A DNA stretch of 64,000 nucleotides from Ryuthela nishihirai. Lineage: Eukaryota > Arthropoda > Arachnida > Araneae > Heptathelidae. Below the pieces are notes generated by a model. The model saw only the letters and a program-made list of their open reading frames with translations. It had not been told where the DNA came from and did not search any database. Below are positions 10,780-21,249 of the stretch, piece by piece (the stretch's first letter is position 1; each line of letters opens with the position of its first letter). The translations under genes were made by a program, and so were the position numbers. The stretch is taken from contig JAWZYU010000017.1 of NCBI GenBank assembly GCA_038380435.1, positions 25,853,283-25,917,282 of the forward strand, given 5' to 3'.

Positions 10780-12639
10780 CTTCAAATTCACCAGTACAGT
10801 AATTACGTAGAAAATGCTCTAGGAGCCAAACTGTACAGTTTTGTTCTTTAAACCTTGACAATGAGCAACAGCTGCTGCATTTAGTCATTGCATTCTAGTT
10901 TTAATAAGATCCTGTTGGACATCACTTTTGACTTGTATATCTTCAATCTTTGTAGAACTCTGTTCATAACTATTCACTAATGGGCAATTTTTAATAATGA
11001 GTGACTTGGTCAGGCTAATGATGTCTTTCTTTGCATATGATTCTTTTTAACCCTTTAAAGTTGAAGAAATATAGAAAAGGGTAGAGGGTACTAAAAACAA
11101 AAGAATAACGCTCTTTGAACTAGTCTGTTTCAAATTTTGACCATTATGAGCTGTTACAAGTTTTTAAGGGTTAAAGGTGGATGATGACTCATATTGCATT
11201 TATTCATGTAATCAAACACCTCTGTGTAAGCATTTGCATAGTGGTGAAGGAAGACTTTTAAAATAATTGAAAGCAGTTGCCAAAAGCAGTGCTAAAATTT
11301 ATTCCGAATTCCATTCCAGTGCTTGATGCTTATGAGTCATTGGAACAGAATGCCATTCTGGTACTTTGTTTCCCAAATATGAACAGGAACACATTCCACT
11401 TTTGTATTTCTGAATCTTTTATTTAAGTGTGTAAATCTATATTTTTTAAAGCAAATATTCTTCTGATATTAATATTATATATATGTAGTAGTAGCAAAGG
11501 AGAGATTGATGGGAGCTTTGCCAAGGAGAGGATTGATGGTGTTATTCTCCTCTCTGGGGAAATTTAATTACAAGAAACCATTTGTTTACCATTTTCGGTG
11601 AAAAAAGTATTAAAAGTTTTCAAAACCACATTTCTAAGAATTTTAGCTATACCCTGACTATGTAATGTGTAAGAATTATATATATAATTTCTAAAATATA
11701 CTGTTTTCTTTTTAGTTTTCAGCAAATTGCATATATATATATGAATAAAAACATGAAAAAAATACAATTTCTCCATTTAATATTGAATACTATAAACCAA
11801 CATCAGTGGAAATTGCACCCCCCCCCCCCCCAACTGACATTGGTTATACAAAAAGCTGTTGTGTTCCATCATTGCAATGTAGAAGATAGGCTATTCTGTG
11901 ACTTGATTGGCAGGTCACAGAAAAAGATATATTTTTGTGAGGCCATCTAGTGAGAGCTTACAAATGTTTGCCTGTAATGTATCACTTGGGTATGAGGCTA
12001 TGGGATTACTTACCTGTCTTTTTTTAATTTCTTCATTTTCTTAACCACAGATACTCTTTCTTTTGGTATATAATATGACCCATTTCTGTTGATTGGTTAA
12101 TTGTCAAAAAATTTTCAAAGTTGAAATTCATTGACTGAGACTTATTATATTGACTCTTATTTTGACTGAGTACAAAAGTATTGACATTTCTCATAGTATA
12201 TCAGTGAGGAAAAAATTATAGAACGAAATTCATTTTTTTTGTGAAGTAATAAATTTATTTTCCTGTTATTCAAAAATAAGAAGCCTTTCTGTTCATATGC
12301 ATTATAATAATTTTTTAAGTAAATTTTATTTGCACGGCCAGATTTTTTTACTACATGATTAAAAAAGCCTTTATTGAAACTAAACTTGTCATTTTCGTTA
12401 AATATATTTTCATGTAACATCCAGAATTAAATGCTGATTAATTTGGTATATAGCATGCCATAATTCCTTTCATTAGTTATTTGACAAAAAGTTTTCAAGT
12501 TTACCTTTTTTTTTAACTAAGCACAGTTGAAAAAACTTTACCACCTGTTACAATTTAGTTTTTCAGGCCTGACATGGTAAAGATTAACATTTATATTAGA
12601 AATGCATCAGTACTTCATAATTCAGAAGCAAAAATATAT
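10780..12639. other. No gene seen; AT-rich spacer
   Basis: It holds a local duplication (gggagctttgccaaggag and gagattgatg variants near 11503-11540) and a C run at about 11817-11831. I can support no coding or RNA feature. Confidence 0.4.
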
Positions 12640-12911
12640 AAATTAAAAAATACCCGTTTTCCTACATGCACCCTAAAAAAAGTAGAAAGTAAACCTAAGG
12701 CATATTGATGGTGCAATCAGTCACTGAGTTCATATTCACTTCAAAGAAAAATAGGACACCAGCAATCTTTTTGAGTAGGTAAATCGGTACCCTATCTTAT
12801 TTTGAAGTGAATATGAACTCGGTGACTGATTGCACCATCGATATGCCTTAGGTTTATTTTCTACTTTTTAGGGTGCATATAGGAAGATAGATATTTTTTA
12901 ATTTTTTTTAA
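12640..12911. mobile_element. Palindromic MITE, copy 1
   Basis: Imperfect inverted arms of about 105 bp (12640-12747 and 12812-12911) around a spacer of about 65 bp. Inner ends are tcacttcaaag and ttgaagtga; outer parts share cctacatgcaccc and gggtgcatatagg. A related copy lies at 29309-29553, so this is a dispersed family and not a one-off palindrome. No transposase is seen. Confidence 0.75.
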
Positions 12912-12956
12912 GTTTATTGATATTTTTTTCTTTGTCACTAAAAACACCTACCTTCA

Positions 12957-13740
12957 AAAACTTTCATTTGATATATGGCTCATAACCATTGACCACAGTT
13001 TTCCTCCCTTTTGAAGTCATGTTTGAGGTAGCCGATGACAGAGATGTCACAAGCTTTAATTTGAGATATAACTTGTTAAGGTCGATCCTTGCAAAAATTC
13101 CCCCCCCCCCACCTTTATAGATGGGAGAATGGTGTCGCAAATTCGAAATAGGTTACAACAGTCATTATATGAGCTTTCATTTGACACCTAATTTGTAATT
13201 GTAGGCCTTGTGTTCAGAAGATATAATAGAACAACTTTAATATTTCCTGTTTTTTAAAAAATAAAAATAAATACCCCCTCAAGCAGCTGCTTGCCACAGA
13301 GGTCTGACAGGAGCCTGTCAGTTTATATACCACAGTAGGAGATCTGAGAGGTTGGCAGGACCTCAGCAGAAAAACGACACACACATCCATGCCTAAATCC
13401 GGGGCTCGAACCCAGGTCCCTTAGATCCGTAGCCAAGCGTGCTAACCACTTGGCGGGGGAAGAAAGCATGACGAGATAAATTTTTTATAGCCTTGACACT
13501 CCCTGCATCAGAAACTTTGATTTGACCCATAGCTTGTTACTTTCCACACTTGCTTTCTGGAGATAGAGTGGAACAATTGTTTTCATATTTCCTTTTTTTA
13601 GAGGGGGGGGGGGGGAGAAAACATCAATATTTTATAGCTTATGACACTCCCTACGTCACAAGCTTTCATTTGATACCTAAATCATTAAGTTTCTTCATCA
13701 TGCTCGAAAGATATGGTGGAACAACTGTTTCGACAAATCC
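12957..13740 (+). repeat. Five diverged copies of a short motif
   Basis: Phrases like agctttcatttgatacctaa recur at about 12960, 13050, 13168, 13508 and 13655. Each is followed after 40-70 bases by a phrase like gatatagtggaacaactgtt in the better copies (13215, 13562, 13708). A SINE-B (13262-13458) sits between copies. Spacing is irregular, so this is an old, eroded tandem array or a set of related insertions. Confidence 0.55.
13262..13458 (-). repeat. SINE-B, reversed
   Basis: It reads from aataccccctcaagcagctgc (tail side) to the tRNA head at gctaaccacttgg. The B box reversed is cggggctcgaacccagg. Nearly consensus except the first few head bases. Confidence 0.9.
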
Positions 13741-15249
13741 ACAAACCATCCACAAACCGACAAATGTCGAGTAAAAAGCAGTAGGAATATAGGTAAAATT
13801 GGGGGACATCAGAAGATAAATTTACTAATTAAATTTAACAAAAAATGTCAAAATAGCAAAAAATTTTACTTTATATAAATTTTGTTACACTAAAAACTTT
13901 GTGTGATCATATGGAGTAAGAAATAAATATTAAAAGATCGTTAGTTCATAATCTTGTATGAATGAAGTGCATCACAATAAATAGCTTTCATATTATTACT
14001 AACTGTAACATTGTATGCTCCGTAGGTTCCTCTCCTTTGTCCACTGACAATGGCTCTAATTTTTTTACGTTCGTTATTATACATACAGTAGTAATAAAGT
14101 ACACACCAGTTAAAGCAATAATGTGAGCATTAAAAATGGTGTCTAGCAAGTTGCAAATCACTTCAGCAAATGTGCATCTCTGCAGTTTTGGCTTGGACAT
14201 TTTCATGGATGAAAATGGACAGAAATATGTTTGCCAACAATGCATAAAAAGAAATTGTGTGAAATTTAAAAGAGAAACTGGACAATATGGAATACTTAAA
14301 ATGCCTGCCAGATGTAGGAAAAGAAAAAGTGAATCATTTTACTGGATATATGGAAATCCTAACCAAAATGGTAGTTTTCCTATATTTCTTATCCCCTTAG
14401 TAAACATGTTAATAAGGTAGTGAAGTCACAGGCAATTCAAACTAATTAAGCTTTCTATAGACACTATTTCTGAAGATGCAAGAAAGCTGCACTGAAATGC
14501 AATCAGCGCTAAAAAACAAAAGTGTTGTTGAGACAAACGCATCCTTATCGATAATGGCAGTAACCATAAATGAAGAGTCAGTTTTAGCAGAACACTGCAA
14601 TTGGTGATATCCGTTTCTGGAATGATTGACATGCTAGGAAGTGAAGAGTTTCCTTTTTTTTTATAGGCAAATAACACTCTGCCATTTAGCAGAACTGGAG
14701 CACGAGTTGTGTGATACAGTGCTCAGAGCTTTTTTTTTTATTCATGAGAATTAGAAGTAAAAATAAATTACATGAAAAGATAACTTCATTGCTTTTATAG
14801 AAGCTTTGCCACTTCAGCTGTGAAAAGTTAATTCCTCCTCTTTATCTTGGCTTACAAAGTTTTGCTGATGTAGTAAAATTTAGGAAGAATCAAGTTATAA
14901 TAAAGTCTGAGTTTACTATTTTTATGTATTTTCCCCTCCCCTTTTTTTACTCTCTCCAGAGATTAAGTTTCAACAGAAATTTCATTTTTCCTATTTACCT
15001 AAGTTGCACATTTTCTGCATCTGATACATGACTCTGAAGTAAGTAGACTGAGAAACTTGTTCCACAACACAACCATTTGAAAGAACTCCAGCATTACCTA
15101 CCACACACATTTTCATTACTTAGTTTTCTTGACAATGATCGTTATCTTGAATGAAAGAATTTCCCTCCCGAACATTATTTGAGAAATGGGCAAGGTCATT
15201 ATGATTTATCAGATAAGCATCTTTAAGCTTCAGTTATGCCATTTCAAAG
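13741..15249. other. No gene seen
   Basis: AT-rich spacer. An open stretch at 14136-14420 contains a CxxC-like segment (YVCQQCIKRNC), but codon use and length do not let me call it a gene. I recognise nothing else. Confidence 0.35.
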
Positions 15250-15490
15250 CTTTCCTCATAGTGTAATTGATCACTATGCTAACTAAACAGGAAGGTGACA
15301 GAATGCATATTTGTCTTACTCCAGTTTTATTGCTGAATCAGTCATTGTAGGCTTGACTAATTCTCATATGACTCATTGTCATTATAGAGAACCTTCAGTT
15401 ATTTATCTAACATTTCAAAGATTCCATAAGACATCACAATGAACCAAAAATTATTATCAATCAACAGAACCAAAAGTCTTCTATGTGGCA
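15250..15490 (-). repeat. RTE-like LINE remnant
   Basis: Decayed match to part of the RT region of the RTE-like element at 46457-49985. For example cattgtcattatagagaacc aligns with cagtgttattatagagagct (47470s), and cacaatgaaccaaaaattat with cacaatcaaccacaaattat (47530s). It is too eroded for a readable protein. Confidence 0.6.
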
Positions 15491-16107
15491 CAACTGTTTA
15501 GTGTTCCATTATCTAGCAGCATTTTCTGTTTTTTCCACTATATTTTCAAAACAAAAAATTCTTATGAACTTAATCAAGAAGTGCATGCCATGAAGGTGCT
15601 GAGGGATCCTTCAAATTGCTATGACAATTCAGATTCGTAATTGTCTCCTTGACAAGACAGCTTATAAGTGAAGCCTCGGATCTTAAGCACCTTTTTAAAA
15701 TTTCACTGAAGATATTTATAAGTTTGCTTTTTTATGTAAAATTTTGTTTGCAACTTACATAAGCACACAAAATGTTTTTCCTAAACTTCTATAATTTGTT
15801 TCTAATTTATTATAGCATAAAGATTATTTAAGTTTTATTTTCTTTGAAAAATTCTTACAAAACCCTGTGCTTTATATGTGTTAGGAATATCAGTGACATA
15901 ACTTCAATTTTCAAAGATATGAGATCACTTAGTAGTTTGTAGAAATTTCATCCATTGCATACAAATTAGCCTGCACAATATATGTGTGACACACATTTTT
16001 TTGTGTATCACATCATTTTTTGTGTCAGAACTTGTAACAAAGTTACTTGTTTAAGGAAGATGCTGTACTAGGATATATGCACTGACTTACCAAATTATCG
16101 GAGAACT

Positions 16108-16180
16108 ACCATGTTATTCTAGTGGTTAGCATGCATAGCTGTGTTTCAAGAGCCCTGGACCTCTGATTTTGTGTGTGTGT
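16108..16180 (+). repeat. SINE-B head remnant
   Basis: ctagtggttagcatgcatag followed by a decayed middle and agccctggacctc resembles the tRNA-like head of SINE-B. No body or tail is recognisable. Confidence 0.35.
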
Positions 16181-16445
16181 GTGAGAGATCAGTATTATAT
16201 TAAAAAGCTGACTTTTTAGAAGATGCATTGATACTATAATTGGAGAATTTCAGTTGTAATAGTTTTTTTCGACAGTACTCTACAGTTTTTATTGCTGAAC
16301 TATAGCTTTTACTGTATTCAGAAAATATCATTTTCCAGAATTTAAGAATTTTCAATTTTATTCTTTGTAAAATTTTCAAATGATTTTTATAATATAGCTC
16401 GATTTGTAACTTTTTTTTTCTTCTTAAAACTGATATTTCTTCCAG

Positions 16446-16656
16446 GACTCGACCAGTCCTCAGGTGCCAGCAACTTCCCCTTTGCATAATGGATTGGGAC
16501 CTTCTCCACCACCATTCTTTACACCAAAGGGAAACAGCATATCAGGGGCCATTGGAGGTAGCCAGCCTTTGTCAATAAGCCCTGCCTCTCGTACTAGCAC
16601 TCCCAGCCCAGGAACTGATATGTCTTCTCCAGGCAGTACAGGCAGCGGGCCAAAAG
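16446..16656 (+). CDS. Internal exon of Ser/Pro-rich protein gene
   Basis: The exon follows a polypyrimidine tract and acceptor (ttcttccag, AG at 16444-16445) and ends before a donor gtaatt (GT at 16657-16658). It is 211 nt: 70 codons plus one base (phase 1). The product starts DSTSPQVPATSP and is rich in Ser, Pro, Gly and Thr (PSPPPFFTPKG, ISPASRTSTPSPG). There is no domain, signal peptide or membrane segment. Joined to 24103-24548 the frame continues exactly, with Gly made from g|ga. GC content and codon use differ clearly from the AT-rich flanks. This looks like a disordered tail of a regulatory or nuclear protein. I cannot name the family; earlier exons were not found. Confidence 0.82.
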
Positions 16657-16904
16657 GTAATTTTATTCCAGAAGAAAATTGTCTTCGCACAATTGCTATT
16701 TAAGAATTGAATTGAAAGTGTGAACGAAACACTTTATAGAATTTAAAATGTAATTATAAGAATAATAAAGAAGAAAAATAATGCATATTTTAACACATCT
16801 GCAGAGAGCAGACTCTTATTTTTTGCATTTAAAAGTATTAGATATTATGTAGGCTCATTGCAATTTATGTTGATTTATATAAGTAGAGAGATTGAATATT
16901 TTGG

Positions 16905-17165
16905 ATCAGCCAGGAATGTACTAGATTCATAACCTGTGTTTTAATTCCAAGCTTTGGCAGCACTTATTTTTCAATGCTCTGTCATTAGTGAGAATGAAAA
17001 CATAGATAATCTTTCAAAGACTGCTGTGTGTTGCCTGAGGTAGATACTATGTATTCTTGTACAGGATGTATTCATGTTAAAGAATATGCTAACAGGATGC
17101 TTAGCCCTAACAGCTATCTAGTTTGTTTCATTATTCCTCCCTCCTGCTTCTGCCTTTCATTTGAT
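16905..17165 (+). repeat. SINE-A remnant
   Basis: Decayed head (tcataacctgtgttttaattcc) and body (tgttaaagaatatgctaac against the family's cgttaaagaacacgctgg), followed by aacagctatctagt. The 3' end is lost. Confidence 0.55.
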
Positions 17166-17199
17166 CCTTGCAATTTTCGTAACCCATTCTTTTTAGTCT

Positions 17200-17380
17200 A
17201 TTGTGCTGAGTGGTTTAGCATGCTTCGCAGCTAATCAAAGGAACCTGGGTTTGAGCCCTGGTTAAGGTAGGGATGTTGTCTTTCTGCCTAGATCATGCCT
17301 TCCTTACAGATCTCCCCTATGGTGTATTATATTGAGAGACTCGTATCAGACCTCTATGGTAAGTGACTGCTTTATTACAG
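17200..17380 (+). repeat. SINE-B remnant
   Basis: Head gctgagtggtttagcatgc, B box gggtttgagccctgg, then ttctgcctagatcatgcctt and cagacctctatggtaag. It is old, with many changes and no clean tail. Confidence 0.7.
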
Positions 17381-17963
17381 CAGGAAACTGCTTGCTTGTA
17401 ACATCTTTTGAGTATGTTCAACGTTTCATGTTTTCTTTCTTATGGGGGCATTGTTAGCCTTATGAAAGTATATATATACAGTGCAAGAAGCTCTTGCGTT
17501 ATAGCTTATCATTTATGCATCTGTCTACTCATCACAAAGTAGTGCTAATGTTTTCAAACAAACTTATCACAGTAAATATTGTTTGTGTTCTCCACCAATA
17601 TATTGCCATACAGATATTCATAATTCAATGTCTGTTCTATTATCTCTTCCCACATCAAGAGAAGAATTGGAATTATGTAAGGCCCAACTTTTTTAACTAC
17701 ATTCAGCAGAATTAAGAAAAATGAACTTTAGAACCTTATTTTGAGGTTACTAACAAACACAGGTATGTCTAAACAAACACAGGTATGTTCTAAAGAGAGG
17801 TAAGTGAAAATGCCCACCGGTGCCACTGATCTATGAAAGGTTAGGAATATCCCCATGTTATGTCAATGATGAGGTTTTGTAACTTCTTAACAAACTTTTT
17901 TAAGAAAAAAAAAATGAGGCTGAAGATAAATTGGAAAGAAAAACATTTTTGTCCATTAAATTT

Positions 17964-18640
17964 ACATCGAAGAGCCAAAACATTATGACCACCTGCCTAA
18001 TATGACATTGGTCCTCCACGTGGCTGCCAAAACAGCTCTTATCCAGCGAGGCATGGATGCTACAAGATTTCTAAAGATGTCTTGTGGTATCTGGCAATAT
18101 ATAATCAACACGTTATCAGCAGATCCTTTAACTCTTGTAAGTTACGTGGTTGAGCCGCCACAGATCAGATATGCTATTCCAACACAAACCACAGATGCTC
18201 AATTGGATTGATGTCTGGGGAATTTGGAGGCCAGGACAATACCTGGAAGTCTTCCTCATGTTCCGTGAACCATTCTCAAGCAATCCAGGCAGTGTGGCAT
18301 GATGCATTATCCTGCTGAAAGAAGGTACAGACCAGGTTTATCCTTTCATGGCAATGGTATATCCCACCTACTAGGGGGATATACCATTGCCATTAAAGGA
18401 TGTACCTGGTCTGCAATGATGTTTAGGTAGGTGGTAGATGTCATAGTTTCCTGCATAAGAATGACTGGACCCAGGGTTTCCCAGCAGAACATTGCCCAAA
18501 GCCTTAAACTTCCTCCACTGGCTTGTTTACGTCCTATGGTGCATCCTGGTGCCAACATTTTCCCCAGGTAAATGGCACACGTGTACCTGGCTGTCCACAT
18601 GGTGCAACAGGAAACGAGACTCATCGGACCAGATAGTTTA
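17964..18640 (-). mobile_element. Tc1-like transposon, 5' part missing
   Basis: The left end gagccaaaacattatgacc is a typical Tc1-type terminus; the other end is missing. On -, the catalytic middle reads CTIGRKQASGGSLRLWAMF then CWETLGPVI and IIADQVHPLMAMVYP. The rest toward 17985 is broken. Near 18323-18412 a snap-back inverted duplication (gtacagaccaggtttatcc against its complement) interrupts the frame. Confidence 0.8.
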
Positions 18641-18654
18641 TGTAATGGTTATTT

Positions 18655-19440
18655 AATTTAAAAAACTTAAAGTTCTCTGTCATTGAGCAACAAAATTTTT
18701 AAGTGTCCTTCAAACTATTTGCATATGAAAAGTTTTTAGGAGCAAACTCAGAAGCTTTTCACAGCAAGGACAGCATTCCATCTTCAGTGAAGTGGCATTA
18801 TTCTGTGATATTAGGGCTGTTAAGAACTTCTTTTCACATATTGTGAAAGGTGATTTAATGTGTCTGTTACCAGTAGGGACAGAGTAGGTTATTATTTCAA
18901 TAGCCTTGTGAACAATGATTCCATAGTAAAGTGGATGCATGTGCTCGGAAGTGACAGTCTTTAGTTTTGGCTGACATCTGTCTGAACCTCTCCTGTAGAG
19001 AACTATGGTTTTTCTAATATAATAAACAACATAATTATCCAACCAATGTAGGGGAAATATGTATATGCCCGATTTTTGAAAGAGGCTAAATTTATCTCTG
19101 TCCTCTTTTATAATTTTCTTTAGATTTGGAACTGGGATGAAAACAATTTTGATTTTTATTGGGCTCTGAGTAATATGGACTGATTTACAAGGAATGTAAG
19201 ATATGGATCCTGCAAAGGTTGCCTGCTCGGAGTCGGTGATTGGGAGGAGAGCCAAATCAGCTCTTTTGTCATTTCTGTACTTATTGAATAGCTTTTCTAT
19301 TGTTTTCGGGTGGTAGCCATGGGATGCAGCAATGGATTGAATGTTTTGAATTTCTTTTTTAAGCAAAAACTTGTTTGATGATACATTGAAGGCCCTATGC
19401 ATTAGGGTGCAATTTTGTACTCCCATAGAGTGCTCATAGG
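18655..19440 (-). mobile_element. Penelope-like element, 5' truncated
   Basis: Carries the reading frame at 18710-19426 (next entry). Its 3' 130-150 bp are repeated in inverse orientation at about 19910-20105, which marks a second copy of the same element pointing the other way. Such paired and truncated copies are common for Penelope-like elements. Confidence 0.7.
18710..19426 (-). pseudogene. PLE reverse transcriptase tail plus GIY-YIG nuclease
   Basis: A 238-codon frame without the RT core. Residues 8-48 (LMHRAFNVSS to HGYHPKTIEKL) match the segment that follows the RT in Penelope-like elements. Residues 95-115 (VFIPVPNLKKIIKEDRDKFS) match the linker region, and residues 118-140 are a GIY-YIG nuclease start: KSGIYIFP, then NYVVYYIRKT, where the usual YIG is YIR. 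HMHPLYYG and the final CCPCC cluster follow. The first Met is internal to the original protein. With no RT core and an altered YIG it is not autonomous. The family call rests on motif recall and is not certain. Confidence 0.65.
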
Positions 19441-19575
19441 TAGGCTTTCAGTATTTTAGCATTGTCCCAGCTTCTCAGGTAGGCTTTCAATATAAGTACT
19501 GTTCCAGCTGCTCATAAGCAGCCTCAGCTATTCTGGAGGCTGTGAGCAGCTGGGACAATGCCTGCATGAGACACA
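19441..19575. repeat. Short tandem plus hairpin upstream of PLE frame
   Basis: ggtaggctttca occurs twice (19440s and 19480s). A perfect 14-bp inverted repeat, gcattgtcccagct and agctgggacaatgc, encloses a second hairpin (cagctgctcataagcagcc and ggctgtgagcagctg). The function is unknown; it may belong to the PLE non-coding end. Confidence 0.6.
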
Positions 19576-19629
19576 GAAAATTGTGTACAACAGGTAGAAA
19601 GTTCATAACATCAATTAGAGGAGATCACA

Positions 19630-19706
19630 CCCAGTAGCTCAGCTGTCGGAGCACCTGACATGTTGTCAGGAGATCATGTTTATCCCACCTGACTCGCGGT
19701 AATTTT
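19630..19706 (+). repeat. tRNA-like sequence between PLE copies
   Basis: The A box is tagctcagctgtcggagc. The anticodon stem CCTGA/TCAGG holds the 7-nt loop CATGTTG (TGT at the anticodon, A33), and the T arm is decayed. The 3' flank gcggtaattttttctttaaa resembles the T-rich flanks of P1 and P2, so it is likely the same tRNA-Thr-like family in single copy. Confidence 0.5.
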
Positions 19707-19899
19707 TTCTTTAAAATTGATATCAACATTAAATTAAGAGTGATACCTTCCTTGAAAGTTAAGATTATATATTGCCAACATAGTGACACCGGAAGATGGG
19801 TAAAATTGCCGCCGAATTGAATAATTTTTTTTCAAGATCTTGAAGGACAATTTTGGACTATAAAAAAAATTAGTATTATTTTCAACCCAGCTCGAATTC

Positions 19900-20130
19900 T
19901 AAAGGAAATTATTAAAAGGGATAGAGACAGTTCTTAGCATCCTTAATGTCGTTGCATATTGTCACTCCACTGAAGACAGAGCTCTGTCCTTGCTCTGAAA
20001 GGTTTTTGAGTTTGCTCATAAAAGCTTTTTAATATGCAAATAGTTTGAAGGATAAACTTCAAAATTTATTGCTCAACAACAGGGTACTTTAAGTTATTTT
20101 AATTATTTTCTGAGAAAGAAGGTCTTTTTT
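19900..20130 (+). mobile_element. Penelope-like element fragment, second copy
   Basis: Reverse-complement relative of 18655-18860: agttcttagcatcc...actgaagac...tgtccttgctctgaaagg parallels the other copy's 3' coding end, through atgcaaatagtttgaagg to aaatttattgctcaac. It is diverged and 5' truncated. Confidence 0.65.
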
Positions 20131-21247
20131 AATTATGGTTATTTAAATTTTAGCTAGTTTTTGTTTTTTGGCAGAATACACTTTCAGCTTCCTCCAATAA
20201 CTCTAACAACTGATTTGATTCTTATCTTTAGTCACATTTTTCGATAAAACAAATTAAATGGTAGTGGTTAAGTCATAGTGCAGATTTAAAATTTAATAAA
20301 ATTACTCTATATCACTTTAATGGTCAGAAAAGCTGAGACAGTTTAGTCAGAATACAAAATTACCTTGGCTTTTCTTTGGTTTGATATCTTATGTATAGGT
20401 AAATCTATTCTCCTCTGGTGGGTAATACAATCCATATTATTAGGTATTCACATATATGTTCTTGATTTGCTGTTCTTCGTGGGGATTTTGTTGCAAGGTT
20501 GACATCAGTTTGGAAGTGGCACAGAGAGATGAAATATAGTGTTGGAATCTTCTGTGATTTGATGTACAAGTTAACCAATGAATGTATTTGTAGATTTCAG
20601 CATATGTTATAACTTTTCCAGAAGAGTGAATAATTATCCCCTCGTTTAGATCCAGACCTGATGTGAAAAATATTGGGGAGGGGAGACATGTTAAAATAAC
20701 CAAGCAACCACTCAGAATATGTGGCAAATTTAAGACACAGTAATCCATGTACAAATCATAAAGAGTAGACATATTTTAATAACCAACCATTCTCCTCATA
20801 TACTGAATAATATTTTATAATGTGGATTTAGTAATGGCATTTTTTAAGGACAGAGTATTCTAAGCCAATTACAGTTTGCTGTTCATCTAAAGTGTTATGT
20901 CTAAATGCAAAATTATAAGTCAAATTTACCTGTAAGTTGTTTGCATCTATTTGTTTTTAGATTCCAAAGGAAAAAAAAAATCAGTGTTTTGTTCATCTGA
21001 TATAATTATTGGCTCATGACTAACAGCCCTTATTCAGTTTACCATATGATAAATATCTGATAAAATGCTGTTTCTAATGTACTTCATGAAGGATTGGAGA
21101 CAGAACTGCATTTAAGTTGAATATACACTTACCAGGCCACCTTAGCTAATAATAGTCACCTTAGCTAATTTGGCCAGTTGTTATTTTATTTATATGTATA
21201 TAAACACACACATGATTTACTTATGCACATATTATGTGTACCATTAC
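20131..21247. other. No gene seen (intronic)
   Basis: AT-rich intronic sequence. An antisense open stretch at 20440-20772 has no recognisable domain. A small duplication, caccttagctaat, occurs at 21138 and 21159. Confidence 0.4.
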
Positions 21248-21249
21248 TA

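Noticed and set aside
14136..14420. Possible small zinc-binding protein (YVCQQCIKRNC)
   Set aside because: Only one Cys cluster, AT-rich codon use like the spacer, no splice or conservation evidence.
19441..19720. Hammerhead ribozyme in the PLE non-coding region
   Set aside because: Such ribozymes occur in PLEs, but I could not find the ctgatga and gaaa core with proper stems here.
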